Assembly: GCA_021107195.1 (NCBI GenBank)
Contig: JAIOTF010000111.1
Coordinates: 1-25,881 of the forward strand
Direction of reading: 5' to 3'
Length of the DNA stretch: 25,881 nucleotides
Source: Anaerolineaceae bacterium
GTDB lineage: Bacteria > Chloroflexota > Anaerolineae > Anaerolineales > Anaerolineaceae
Under the pieces are notes generated by a model. The model had not been told where the DNA came from and did not search any database. It saw only the letters and a list, made by a program, of their open reading frames with translations. Of the stretch, positions 15,192 to 23,690 are shown piece by piece (the stretch's first letter is position 1; each line of letters begins with the position of its first letter). The translations under genes were made by a program, and so were the position numbers.

Positions 15192-18104
15192 ATGAGTAAA
15201 AATGTGATTCGAGTGATGGGGGCCAGGCAGCATAATTTAAAGAATATCAATGTTGACATTCCCCGCGATCAATTGGTGGTTATTACTGGTTTATCCGGTT
15301 CCGGAAAATCTTCACTTGCCTTTGATACGATCTTTGCCGAAGGCCAACGCAGGTACGTTGAATCGCTTTCGGCGTATGCGCGCCAGTTCCTGGGACAGAT
15401 GGAAAAACCCGATGTGGATTCAATAGAGGGACTATCCCCGGCAGTTTCGATCGACCAGAAAGCCACTTCCCGCAATCCCCGATCTACGGTTGGAACGGTA
15501 ACAGAGGTCTATGATTATTTCCGTTTGCTATTTGCGCGGGTAGGCATTCCCCATTGTCCTGTCTGCGGGCGGGAAGTTACTCGTCAGTCGGCACAGGAGA
15601 TCGTCGACAGGATCGAAAGTCTGCCTCAGGGACGGCGGTTGATGATCCTGGCGCCAGTGGTGCGCAGCCGGAAGGGGACGTATCAGGCGGTATTTGACGA
15701 AATCCGCAAGGCGGGTTTCCTGCGGGTGAGAGCGGATGGCATCATGTATAGTCTGGATGAAGAGATCACGCTGGATCGCTATAAAAATCACACCATCGAG
15801 GCTGTGGTGGACCGCCTGGTTCGGCAGGCGCCAGAGAATGAAGAAGACCTTCTGGCTCAGCGTTCCCGGCTGACCGACTCAGTAGAAACCGCATTGAAGG
15901 TTGGCGAAGGATATCTGACGGTGTTGGATGTGACAGAAGACCCGCCCGTAGAAATGTTTTATTCCGAGCATCTGGCTTGCCCGGAGCACGGTGTCAGCTT
16001 GCCGGAGATTGAACCTCGCAGCTTTTCTTTCAATACGCCGCATGGGGCTTGCCCGGACTGTCAGGGATTGGGCAGTAAGCTCGAGGTTGACCCGGAATTA
16101 TTGATTCCCAAAGCGAGCCGGTCGCTGAATAGCGGGGCGATCACCGCTATGGAATGGAACAGCACCCGTAATCGTGACGAAGGTGGATATTACTGGCAGA
16201 TGCTCACTGCAGTTTGCCGTGAATATGAAATCGATATGGACGCTCCGGTTAATTCTTTACCCCCAGATAAGTTAAAGCTGGTGTTGTACGGCACGCAAGG
16301 TAAGGAGATCACTGTCTATTTCAAGAGTCAGAATGACCGGCGTTCCACCGTGAAGATGGCTTTTGAAGGCGTGGTTAGAAATCTGGAACGCCGTTTTCGT
16401 GAAACCTCTTCGGATTATGTGCGCTCGAGAATTCAGGAATTCATGAGTAACAAACCTTGTCCAACCTGTAATGGTATGCGCTTGCGGCCCGAAGCGATGG
16501 CGGTGACGGTTGATGATAAAAATATCATTGAGGTGACCGATTGGCCTGTGGCGCGCACTTTGGACTGGGTACGAAGGTTATATGGAGAAGATTCACCACT
16601 CAGTCAGCGCGATCTGGTGATTGCCGAGCGGGTGTTCAAAGAAATTGATTCCCGGCTTGGCTTTTTGGTTAATGTTGGCCTGGATTATTTGACGTTACGG
16701 CGGCCAGCCGCAACGCTTTCTGGCGGTGAGGCACAGCGTATCCGTCTGGCGACGCAGATCGGCTCGCGCTTGATGGGCGTGTTGTATGTGCTGGATGAAC
16801 CTTCAATTGGTTTACATCCGCGTGATAATGCACGGCTCCTGGAAACCCTGAGGGGTTTGCGCGATCTGGGAAATTCGGTATTGGTTGTTGAGCATGATGA
16901 AGAAACCATACGCGCGGCTGACTGGATCGTGGATCTGGGGCCGGGTGCCGGGGAACATGGGGGTGAAGTTGTGGCAGAAGGCGTGCTGGAGAAGATTCTG
17001 GACACCCCGGAATCATTGACCGGGGCGTATCTGGCGCGCCGGCTGCAAGTACCTTTCCCTGAAAAGCGCAGGAACGGTAATAATAAAATATTGCGTGTAG
17101 TCGGTGCGCGGGCAAACAATCTCAAGAATATTACAGTGGATATTCCGCTTGGAAAGCTGGTGTGCATTACCGGTGTTTCCGGCTCAGGAAAATCCACCTT
17201 GATGGTGGATGTGCTATATCGCGCACTTGCGAAAACATTGAATAGGGCCAGAACCTCACCCGGTGAGCACGATCGTATTGAAGGTTTGGAATATGTGGAC
17301 AAGGTTATCAATATTGACCAATCGCCGATTGGTCGAACGCCGCGTTCTAATCCGGGCACTTATACCGGCGTGTTTGACGAGATTCGGAAGCTGTTCACAG
17401 AACTTCCCGAAAGCAAGATACGCGGCTATAAACCCGGGCGTTTTTCATTCAATGTGCGCGGCGGACGTTGTGAAGCCTGTCAGGGACAGGGGCAACTGCG
17501 GATCGAAATGCAGTTCTTGCCTGATGTGTATGTGCCGTGTGATGTGTGTCATGGTGCGCGTTTCAATCGCGAGACCTTACAGATGCGTTTCAAAGAGATG
17601 AATATTGCCCAGGTGCTTGATATGACGGTGGAAACAGGACTTGCGTTTTTTGAAGCCTTTCCACGGATCGTGTCCAAGTTAAAAACCTTGAATGATGTTG
17701 GTTTAGGGTATGTGCGTATAGGACAACCAGCCCCCACACTTTCCGGTGGTGAAGCGCAGCGGGTTAAGTTGGGGAAAGAATTATCCCGCCGGGCTACTGG
17801 AAAGACATTATATGTGCTTGATGAGCCTTCGGTCGGTTTGCATGCGGCCGATGTACATAAGTTGATTGAAGTGCTGCAACGGCTTGTAGATGCAGGCAAT
17901 TCTGTAGTGATCATTGAGCATAATTTGGACATTGTGAAAGTGGCTGACCATCTTATTGATCTGGGCCCCGACGGCGGCGACGCCGGCGGCGAGGTCCTGG
18001 CGACGGGGACTCCGGAAGATATCTGTCAAAATCCGCGATCTTACACCGGACAATATCTGCGGCAATATCTGGCGGAGAACCATGACGAGAGCGCTTGTTC
18101 GTGA
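15192..18104 (+). CDS. uvrA: Excinuclease ABC subunit A
   Basis: 970 aa from ATG 15192 (AGGA 8 nt upstream); an in-frame TTG at 15165 is less likely. UvrA is the damage-sensing ABC ATPase of nucleotide excision repair and loads UvrB. The first nucleotide-binding domain has Walker A GLSGSGKSS (33-41) and signature LSGGEAQR (about 509); the second has GVSGSGKST (about 660) and LSGGEAQR (about 848). Zinc-binding segments: CPEH with GACPDCQG in the UvrA insertion region (C-H-C-C rather than four Cys), CPTCNG in the middle, and CEACQG...CDVCHG in the second half. IGRTPRSNPGTYTG is conserved. No other uvr gene is adjacent. The gene is divergent from the MFS transporter. Confidence 0.98.
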   Translation: MSKNVIRVMGARQHNLKNINVDIPRDQLVVITGLSGSGKSSLAFDTIFAEGQRRYVESLSAYARQFLGQMEKPDVDSIEGLSPAVSIDQKATSRNPRSTVGTVTEVYDYFRLLFARVGIPHCPVCGREVTRQSAQEIVDRIESLPQGRRLMILAPVVRSRKGTYQAVFDEIRKAGFLRVRADGIMYSLDEEITLDRYKNHTIEAVVDRLVRQAPENEEDLLAQRSRLTDSVETALKVGEGYLTVLDVTEDPPVEMFYSEHLACPEHGVSLPEIEPRSFSFNTPHGACPDCQGLGSKLEVDPELLIPKASRSLNSGAITAMEWNSTRNRDEGGYYWQMLTAVCREYEIDMDAPVNSLPPDKLKLVLYGTQGKEITVYFKSQNDRRSTVKMAFEGVVRNLERRFRETSSDYVRSRIQEFMSNKPCPTCNGMRLRPEAMAVTVDDKNIIEVTDWPVARTLDWVRRLYGEDSPLSQRDLVIAERVFKEIDSRLGFLVNVGLDYLTLRRPAATLSGGEAQRIRLATQIGSRLMGVLYVLDEPSIGLHPRDNARLLETLRGLRDLGNSVLVVEHDEETIRAADWIVDLGPGAGEHGGEVVAEGVLEKILDTPESLTGAYLARRLQVPFPEKRRNGNNKILRVVGARANNLKNITVDIPLGKLVCITGVSGSGKSTLMVDVLYRALAKTLNRARTSPGEHDRIEGLEYVDKVINIDQSPIGRTPRSNPGTYTGVFDEIRKLFTELPESKIRGYKPGRFSFNVRGGRCEACQGQGQLRIEMQFLPDVYVPCDVCHGARFNRETLQMRFKEMNIAQVLDMTVETGLAFFEAFPRIVSKLKTLNDVGLGYVRIGQPAPTLSGGEAQRVKLGKELSRRATGKTLYVLDEPSVGLHAADVHKLIEVLQRLVDAGNSVVIIEHNLDIVKVADHLIDLGPDGGDAGGEVLATGTPEDICQNPRSYTGQYLRQYLAENHDESACS

Positions 18105-18136
18105 ATTCGGAAAATCAAATGAAACGAGTGCCGCGT

Positions 18137-18172
18137 TTGGCAAAAATCCATGAAGAATAGCAGTTTTGCCAA
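18137..18172. repeat. 9-bp inverted repeat downstream of uvrA
   Basis: TTGGCAAAA (18137-18145) and TTTTGCCAA (18164-18172) are perfect inverted copies with an 18-nt loop. The right arm is followed by TTTTC, so it could be a weak uvrA terminator. It also ends 7 bp before a TATAAT and could instead be an operator for the LysM gene. Confidence 0.4.
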
Positions 18173-18178
18173 TTTTCA

Positions 18179-18184
18179 TATAAT
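18179..18184 (+). promoter_or_regulatory. -10 candidate for the double-LysM gene
   Basis: Perfect TATAAT about 120 bp before the ATG at 18304, no clear -35; it lies just downstream of the inverted repeat. Confidence 0.35.
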
Positions 18185-18303
18185 CAGGTAGAATTAAATT
18201 CAATGATTGCCCTCAAGATTTTGAAAAAAGCACATTTTGGCGGTGTACGCCAGTGTGCGGGCGAATGAGTGGCTGCATTGAAAGGATTACAACAGGTAAG
18301 CTT

Positions 18304-19023
18304 ATGGCTAAAAACGATCCACAAGATGTGATCAATAGTTTCAAGAAGCGGCAGAAGTTCATGCCTTTCTTGATTTGGGGATTGGTGGCAGTGCTGGTTG
18401 TGGCCGGTGCGATCTTTTTGATCGTATCGCTCACAGGCGATTCCGGCGGTTTGAATATCTCATTGTTTGCAACGGATACGCCGACACCTACCAGTACTTT
18501 TACGGCGTCACCGGTACCCCCTACGGCGACGTTCACCTTGACCCCGACCGTTACGATGACACCCGAACCAACTTTGACGCCTACGCCGTCGGGACCTTTT
18601 GAATACACTGTGCAGGAAAATGATAATTGTTGGGGCATTGCCCAGGAATTTGAAGTGGATATCAACGTGTTGCTGGCCTTGAATAATTTTGGCGGCACAT
18701 GCCCGATTAACCCGGGAGATACGATTTTGATCCCAACCCAGGATCAGGAACTGCCGACAGAAACGCCATTGCCCACAGATTTTGTCCCCGGGACAAAGAT
18801 CGAGTATTCGGTCAAGGTTGGCGATTCACTGGATATCATTGCTTCCAAGTTCAATACCACCGTGGAATCAATTATTGAGGAGAATAAACTGGAAGACGCC
18901 AATACAATCTTCGCTGGTCAGATATTGGTGATCAAGGCATATATTGTCACACCCACCATCACGGTGCAGGCGACAAGCACTTCAGCCGCTACTGCTGAAC
19001 CAAGTGCAACGCCTTCCGAATAA
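18304..19023 (+). CDS. Membrane-anchored double-LysM protein
   Basis: 239 aa from ATG 18304. A short cytoplasmic, basic N-terminus (KKRQKF) leads into one membrane segment at about 21-43, with no lipobox Cys, so a signal anchor. A Thr/Pro-rich linker follows, then two LysM domains: FEYTVQENDNCWGIAQEFE to INPGDTILIP, and IEYSVKVGDSLDIIASKF to IFAGQILVI. A Thr/Ser/Ala-rich tail ends the protein. LysM domains bind N-acetylglucosamine-containing glycans, so it probably tethers the membrane to the cell wall. There is no catalytic domain. The first LysM has two Cys (NCWG, TCPIN) that may form a disulfide. The gene stands alone, with a terminator downstream. Confidence 0.88.
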   Translation: MAKNDPQDVINSFKKRQKFMPFLIWGLVAVLVVAGAIFLIVSLTGDSGGLNISLFATDTPTPTSTFTASPVPPTATFTLTPTVTMTPEPTLTPTPSGPFEYTVQENDNCWGIAQEFEVDINVLLALNNFGGTCPINPGDTILIPTQDQELPTETPLPTDFVPGTKIEYSVKVGDSLDIIASKFNTTVESIIEENKLEDANTIFAGQILVIKAYIVTPTITVQATSTSAATAEPSATPSE

Positions 19024-19046
19024 GTCAATACACACTTTTGTAGTAT

Positions 19047-19081
19047 AAAGCTCCCGGTGAAATTCATCAGGAGCTTTTCTT
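19047..19081 (+). terminator. Intrinsic terminator of the double-LysM gene
   Basis: Stem AAAGCTCC (19047-19054) with GGAGCTTT (19070-19077) and a short inner TGA/TCA pairing, followed by TCTTATTATT, between convergent genes. Confidence 0.75.
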
Positions 19082-19101
19082 ATTATTCGTATTCGCGGTT
19101 T

Positions 19102-20256
19102 TCAGGGAAGGCCGGATTTTTGAGGATTTGAGTCTGAATTATGCAGCGCTTGCTGGATTTCGTTAAGAACTGCGGGCAAGGTTTCTGATCCGAGTGCGTT
19201 TTGCAAGGCAGTTTGAGCTTGCGGGGCAGAAAAACATCCGAGTGCCCAAGCAGCGTGGGCGCGCACCAATGGTTCGGGATCCTGGAGCAGGCAGGCGATA
19301 AGTGCAGGAATAGAATTGTCTTGAGCCAGATTTCCCAGGGAAACCGCCACGTTGCGCAAGTAGCCGCGGCGCTTGGCGCGTGCCACCGGGGTATGACGAA
19401 AGCGGTCCCGGAAGGCTGGATCGTCAAGTTGGAGTTCACTGGTCAGTTTCGTCGTTTGAATATCTTCGAGCGGGGGGAAGAGCGTTTGCTCAGATGGGAT
19501 GGCTGGCTTCCGGTTCCACGGGCAGACCGTCTGGCAAACATCACAGCCAAAGATGTGGCTGCCAAGTTGGGAGCGCAATTCGGCGGGGATTTCATCTTTG
19601 TTCTCGATGGTCAGGTAAGAAAGACAGCGGGAGGCATCTATTGTGCGATTCGGCTGGATGCAGCCGGTTGGGCAGGCGTCGATACAGCGGTGGCAGGAAC
19701 CGCAGCGATCCGCTGCGAAGGGCGAGTCAGGTTCCAGCGCCAGGTCAGTGAAGAGTTCCGCCAAAACAAAATACGAACCCAGCGTTGGATGAACAAGACA
19801 GGTGTTTTTACCAATCCAGCCTAAACCAGCACGCTGGGCCAATTCTTTTTCCAGAATGGGGGCAGTGTCGGTGAACCCCCGCCAGTTCACATCACGGCCG
19901 GCATGGCGAGCGATCCAATCGGCGAGTGCCTCCAGCCGCGGGGGAAGGACGTTGTGATAATCTGTGGAACGGGCATAGGCGGCGATTTGACCCATTTCTG
20001 CGGATATATCCTCGTTCGGTGCAGGATAGGGCGCCGCCAGCACAATAATGCTTTGGCAGCCAGGAAGAAGTTTTTGTGGGTCTGCTCGAAATGAAATAGC
20101 GCGTGGAGAAGCCATGTAGGTCATGTCAGCATGATGGCCGGCATTGATCCATGCAGCGTACTGATCAAGATGCGAGGGTGATTCAGTACCGGTGATCCCG
20201 CATAGCCAAAAGCCGAGGCACTTCGCCTCGGCTTTTAAGTCTTCTTTTGCAATCAT
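19102..20256 (-). CDS. queG: Epoxyqueuosine reductase QueG with C-terminal HEAT repeats
   Basis: 384 aa, full length. QueG reduces epoxyqueuosine to queuosine in tRNA, using cobalamin and two 4Fe-4S clusters. The N-terminal LKAEAKCLGFWLCGI is the family start. FTDTAPILEKELAQRAGLGWIGKNT carries the conserved Asp (Asp130) thought to donate the proton. Cluster ligands are Cys185, 188, 191 and 195 (CGSCHRCIDACPTGC) and Cys238, 241 and 245 (CDVCQTVCPWN), with Cys211 probably completing the set. Residues about 295-370 form HEAT-like repeats that help bind tRNA. No other queuosine gene is adjacent. The first codons contain an unusually strong hairpin, listed separately. The GTPase or other downstream neighbours do not explain its placement. 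Confidence 0.96.
   Translation of the reverse strand: MIAKEDLKAEAKCLGFWLCGITGTESPSHLDQYAAWINAGHHADMTYMASPRAISFRADPQKLLPGCQSIIVLAAPYPAPNEDISAEMGQIAAYARSTDYHNVLPPRLEALADWIARHAGRDVNWRGFTDTAPILEKELAQRAGLGWIGKNTCLVHPTLGSYFVLAELFTDLALEPDSPFAADRCGSCHRCIDACPTGCIQPNRTIDASRCLSYLTIENKDEIPAELRSQLGSHIFGCDVCQTVCPWNRKPAIPSEQTLFPPLEDIQTTKLTSELQLDDPAFRDRFRHTPVARAKRRGYLRNVAVSLGNLAQDNSIPALIACLLQDPEPLVRAHAAWALGCFSAPQAQTALQNALGSETLPAVLNEIQQALHNSDSNPQKSGLP
20208..20236. repeat. Perfect 12-bp hairpin inside the start of queG
   Basis: 20208-20219 and 20225-20236 are exact reverse complements around a 5-nt loop. The stem is GC-rich in the centre and ends in TTTT on both strands, so it looks like an intrinsic terminator in either direction. 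It covers queG codons 7-17. Possible roles are attenuation of queG or a stop for plus-strand transcripts; it could also be chance. Confidence 0.6.
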
Positions 20257-20290
20257 TTTTATATCCTGGCTTGAGCCTGGATGGGTGCTG

Positions 20291-20971
20291 TTATTTTACT
20301 GTGAAGATGAAGGAGGTCGAGAAGAAGCTAACTCCGTCATCATTGACGATCCACAGGGTGTTGACGTAGTTGCCGGGGGTGCTGGGGGCTACTGTATCCA
20401 CTAATGCAGTGAAGGTGTCGCCGACATTCAATGCACTCAGGAAGAAGGGGCCAAATTCTGTGCCATCAAATCGTTTGATTTTATAGTAGAACTGGGTGTT
20501 CCACTGGCGATGACCGGTGTTTTCGATGGTCCAGCTGGTGTCAAAGTCATAACCAGGGGAAAAAACCGAATAGCTGGCAGGGCTTTGGGTGCTGACACGG
20601 GCTACGTCGGTGTAATATGTAGGGGTGATGGTGGGCAGGGCCACGCCGCCACTGCTGGCTGGTTTTTTGGTAGCTGTAGGGAGAACCGGGATCAAAACCT
20701 GTGCGGTTTGCTGCTGGGCAGGGTCGACGGTGGCTGTGATCACCCAGGGGGTTTGTGTGGGTTGTTCGATAATAGCCGCTGCGGGTTGTTCCGGCGCCTG
20801 CTGCGTGATCTCAGCGATCACCGTGCTGGCAATCTCGGCCTTCAAGGCTGCAATATCAAGAGTCGGTTGGGCCTCATCAGTATCTGCTGCAGCACCAGGC
20901 GTGCAGCCTGCAAGTACAGTTAATGCCAGCAAGATCACCAAACCCAAAGTGATATTTTTCGTCTTAATCAT
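20291..20971 (-). CDS. Lipoprotein with four-tryptophan (NBR1-type Ig) domain, copy A
   Basis: 226 aa from ATG 20971, set by GGAGGA 8 nt upstream; an upstream extension to 21076 is unlikely. Lipobox VLAGC (Cys23). A low-complexity linker (residues about 30-115) with an Ala/Ile/Glu helix (DIAALKAEIASTVIAEI) leads to a C-terminal Ig-like domain at about 122-226. Hallmarks: SWTIENTGHRQW, LNVGDTF, PGNYVNTLWIVNDDG. This matches the NBR1 FW/N_BRCA1_IG pattern (central Trp, NTG-x-x-x-W, LW near the end). The first of the four tryptophans seems absent (Tyr or Phe). The role is probably binding or scaffolding at the outer face of the membrane; the partner is unknown. Gap to queG is 34 bp, so queG may be read from the same transcript. 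Confidence 0.87.
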   Translation of the reverse strand: MIKTKNITLGLVILLALTVLAGCTPGAAADTDEAQPTLDIAALKAEIASTVIAEITQQAPEQPAAAIIEQPTQTPWVITATVDPAQQQTAQVLIPVLPTATKKPASSGGVALPTITPTYYTDVARVSTQSPASYSVFSPGYDFDTSWTIENTGHRQWNTQFYYKIKRFDGTEFGPFFLSALNVGDTFTALVDTVAPSTPGNYVNTLWIVNDDGVSFFSTSFIFTVK

Positions 20972-20979
20972 TGTCATAT

Positions 20980-20985
20980 TCCTCC
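20980..20985 (-). promoter_or_regulatory. Ribosome binding site fixing the start of lipoprotein copy A
   Basis: Minus-strand GGAGGA, 8 nt before ATG 20971 and only 2 nt before an alternative ATG at 20977. Confidence 0.7.
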
Positions 20986-21048
20986 AGAAAATGTCCAGGG
21001 TCAATGTCTGACCCGCTCTTGCCGCAGGTGGCAAGTTGGAGCAAAACG

Positions 21049-21057
21049 ATTCTACCA
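21049..21057 (-). promoter_or_regulatory. Extended -10 candidate for lipoprotein copy A
   Basis: Minus-strand TGG-TAGAAT about 78 bp upstream of the start, in the 100-bp gap after the large membrane protein. There is no clear -35. Confidence 0.4.
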
Positions 21058-21072
21058 CAGGAAGATTTGGCT

Positions 21073-23493
21073 TCATGGTACAGGAGAAGATGAAGGAAGT
21101 TCGTAGATGATGACCTGTTCGTTCCGAAAAACCGGTTCTGCGTTGACAAACAGGGGGATACCTTCCAGTGGTTGATGTCGCTGGGTATAGATGTAATTGG
21201 TATGGCGTTCTGCAAGAAAATCCTGCAAGTCAGCCTTTTGCTGGTTTGTGTAGGGGTAAACTGCTTGCCGGTTGGTCAGCGCCGTGATCCAGCCACCGCC
21301 ATTGGCAGGGCTCATACTGCTTCCCCATTGAAAGCTGTCGATGAAAAAAACAGCATTTTGGGGAGTTTGTTCTTTGATCCAGGCCATTGCTTCCTGATCG
21401 TGCGCTGTGAAGAGAATGGTTACAGGGTTGATGATGCCGCTGATGCTGACAAACCCGGTCAGAAGTAGACATGCGAGGCCTGCTGTGAGCGGCCAGGCGA
21501 GGAATTTGCTGTGAGGGAGGAAACTCTTCAGCGACTGAAATGCTCCAGACAGAGCGGAAGCTGCCAGCCAGGAGAGAGGCAGTGAAAGGGCAATGATGTA
21601 ATTCATCAGGCTGGAAACAGCTGTGCCGAGGAGAAGTAATTGGAAAACATCCAATGAATACAGGATGAGGAGCCAACCAAAAACAATTATCGTGATTTTG
21701 CGGTGAGGTTTCCAGATCAGGGCAGCCAGTAAACCGGCGAGGGCCAATCCCCAGACCAGCCAGCCGCCGCCCTGGGTCGTCAGGTTGAGCGTGTAGCGCA
21801 GGTCTATTGCCTGGTCGGCAGATTGATTGGATGAGAGTGCTGCCTGCCAGAGGCCGCGCTGCATAAGGGAGATGATCTTCAGCATCAGAATGGCGGCTGC
21901 CGGCAGGGCCAAACCACACAGACGCAGCATAATCAGGCGCAGTGATGAATTGTTGTTTGGCCAGATGCGCCAGACGAGCAGGATTGTCAGAATGAAGGCC
22001 GCCCAATGCACGGCTGTGCCGTAATGAGACAGAACAAGCGCGGCGGCCAGCAGAGCAGGCGGCATTGCCAGAAGCACTTCCCGGGAAAGGTTCTGATAAG
22101 GGGTATCCAACCAATCCAATGCGGCGCTCAGCGCCGGGTGCAGCAGGGTGAGACCAAGCAGGAATGGGAAGCGGCTCCATGTGGCGAGATAGGCCGGAAA
22201 AGGTGTAAAAAAGCCATACAGGATGATGGCGAGGAGGGCAAACCCTCGCTGCGGGAGGAGGCGCCGGGTTAAGGGATATGCGGCGGGAACAGCGATTGCG
22301 CTCAGCCAGAAACCGGTTTGAAATGCTGCGGCAGGCAGATCCAGTCCGTGGATCAAATGCCAGAGATAAGCAAGCAGATGATAACCATAGGGGTAGTTGA
22401 TGTGCAGGGGCAGGATTTCATCTTTGGCCAGGAGCGACAGTTTGGAGAAATGATTGAAGCCATCCACCCAAAGGGGGACGGGTTCAAGACCAGCCGTTTG
22501 GACGGCCCGGCTGGCGAAGGAAAAGAGGAGCAGGAAGAGGACGCCGGCATCCTCCCAGCCTGGGCGAGGAAGCTGCATGCGAGCGGTATGTTTGCGGCGG
22601 TCAAGCAACCAGCGCAGGAAGACGCCAGTCAGAAGCAGAAGACCACAAACCAGCAGGCTGCAGCTATTAATTGATAAACGTAAGACGGATTGCGTATAGC
22701 CAATGAAGATTGTCAGAGCCAAACCCAGGCTGAAGGATTGCAGGAACAGAATTGAGAGCTGGCCGGGGCCGGATTTTGCGGTTGTGGTTTGGGGATGGAT
22801 GATGAAGAGGAGCGCCAGACCGATCAGAGTAAAGAACACTGTCCACCCCAGCCAGCGGAGCATCGTCGGGATGGTTTGATAAATCAATTGCAGCCACCCG
22901 GCGAAAGAGGGCCGGGAGTAGGTATTAAAGGCGATATCCTGCGGCAGGAGTTGGCCTTCGATTGTGCGCAGTTCGCCATCTGGGTAGCGGTTGCTATCGC
23001 TGGCCGCCAGGAAGAGGATGTCCGGCGGGGCATCAGTGGCGATCGTCAGGCGATAGGTTTGACCAGCGGTGATGCGTAAGGGGGAGAAAAAGAATTGAGC
23101 TTTGCCGTAGCGGATGCTGGTCAGCGGTCGGCGAGTTTCTGCGAGCGTGAGTGCAGGGTCATTATTATCTTGCAGTTGGATATAGATGGTGTAAGGTGCC
23201 TGGCCGCCAGTGGAAACGACTTGCGGATAAAGGGTCAGGGAGGTTAATCGGTCTGCGGCGGGCTGGATGGTTTGGGTGAGCGGAGAGTGGTTGTCGAGGG
23301 GGATGTAGATCTCTGTATGGTTTTGGCGACAGGTCAGGTCGGGGAGGCGGCTGGTGCGGGCGGTGTGGAAGATGCCAATGGCGGCGGTCAGGAGGATAGC
23401 CGCGGCGATCAACCAGGAGAGGATGGGTGAGCGGGATGGGGAGGCTTGCATAGGATATTTATACCGCAAATTGGTTGGGGAGATGGGCGGCAT
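21073..23493 (-). CDS. Large polytopic membrane protein, GT-C glycosyltransferase-like
   Basis: 806 aa from ATG 23493; ATG 23451 is equally possible. A GTG at 23520 falls inside the MITE-like repeat and is disfavoured. One N-terminal membrane segment is followed by a soluble extracytoplasmic region of about 170 residues rich in beta-like sequence, then about a dozen membrane segments, then a soluble C-terminal part of about 110 residues. The loop LWVDGFNHFSKLSLL holds an Asp and a His, as often seen in the first catalytic loop of GT-C enzymes. The C-terminal segment with AMAWIKEQTPQNAVFF and PANGGGWITALTNRQAVYP resembles polytopic proteins common in Chloroflexota. Function (lipid-linked sugar transfer) is inferred from topology only. 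Neighbours on both sides encode FW-domain lipoproteins. Confidence 0.85.
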   Translation of the reverse strand: MPPISPTNLRYKYPMQASPSRSPILSWLIAAAILLTAAIGIFHTARTSRLPDLTCRQNHTEIYIPLDNHSPLTQTIQPAADRLTSLTLYPQVVSTGGQAPYTIYIQLQDNNDPALTLAETRRPLTSIRYGKAQFFFSPLRITAGQTYRLTIATDAPPDILFLAASDSNRYPDGELRTIEGQLLPQDIAFNTYSRPSFAGWLQLIYQTIPTMLRWLGWTVFFTLIGLALLFIIHPQTTTAKSGPGQLSILFLQSFSLGLALTIFIGYTQSVLRLSINSCSLLVCGLLLLTGVFLRWLLDRRKHTARMQLPRPGWEDAGVLFLLLFSFASRAVQTAGLEPVPLWVDGFNHFSKLSLLAKDEILPLHINYPYGYHLLAYLWHLIHGLDLPAAAFQTGFWLSAIAVPAAYPLTRRLLPQRGFALLAIILYGFFTPFPAYLATWSRFPFLLGLTLLHPALSAALDWLDTPYQNLSREVLLAMPPALLAAALVLSHYGTAVHWAAFILTILLVWRIWPNNNSSLRLIMLRLCGLALPAAAILMLKIISLMQRGLWQAALSSNQSADQAIDLRYTLNLTTQGGGWLVWGLALAGLLAALIWKPHRKITIIVFGWLLILYSLDVFQLLLLGTAVSSLMNYIIALSLPLSWLAASALSGAFQSLKSFLPHSKFLAWPLTAGLACLLLTGFVSISGIINPVTILFTAHDQEAMAWIKEQTPQNAVFFIDSFQWGSSMSPANGGGWITALTNRQAVYPYTNQQKADLQDFLAERHTNYIYTQRHQPLEGIPLFVNAEPVFRNEQVIIYELPSSSPVP

Positions 23494-23506
23494 TCTGTCT
23501 GACGCG

Positions 23507-23622
23507 CTATTGAGGTTCACATAAATCAGTTAACACATCGTAGCGGCGCAGCATGCTGCGCCAGCTACGGGAGTACCCATGTCCAGTATTGGAAATTAAC
23601 CAATTTATGTAAAGGTCAATAG
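23507..23622. mobile_element. MITE-like 116-bp nested inverted repeat
   Basis: 27-bp termini (23507-23533 and 23596-23622) are inverted copies with 22 of 27 matches by eye; both begin CTATTGA and contain ACATAAAT and GTTAA. Inside is a hairpin (23539-23544 with 23564-23569 around an 18-bp perfect palindrome, 23545-23562). No ORF fits inside, and I could not identify a clear target-site duplication. The size and terminal repeats suggest a miniature transposable or REP/BIME-like element. No second copy is visible in this window. Confidence 0.55.
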
Positions 23623-23639
23623 TGACTTAACGTTCCTTC

Positions 23640-23670
23640 AAAAAAACACCCCGCGATGGGCGGGGTGTTT
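23640..23670 (-). terminator. Intrinsic terminator of lipoprotein copy B
   Basis: A perfect 11-bp GC-rich stem (23644-23654 with 23660-23670) and a 5-nt loop. On the minus strand it runs into seven T. It lies 20 bp after the stop of the gene at 23691. Confidence 0.9.
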
Positions 23671-23690
23671 GGATGGGTGTGTTTGGAAGC

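Noticed and set aside
16669..17359. Long antisense frames (148 and 224 codons) within uvrA
   Set aside because: They are shadows of the conserved uvrA coding frame, with no domain, start signal or promoter.
17960..17995. GC-rich repetitive stretch near the end of uvrA (GGCGGCGACGCCGGCGGC-like)
   Set aside because: It encodes the conserved DLGPDGGDAGGEV segment typical of UvrA, so codon usage explains it.
21230..22180. A 316-codon open frame on the minus strand within the large membrane protein gene
   Set aside because: It lies on the same strand in another frame, with Pro/Arg/His-rich sequence and no domain. The overlapping frame encodes a clear polytopic membrane protein.
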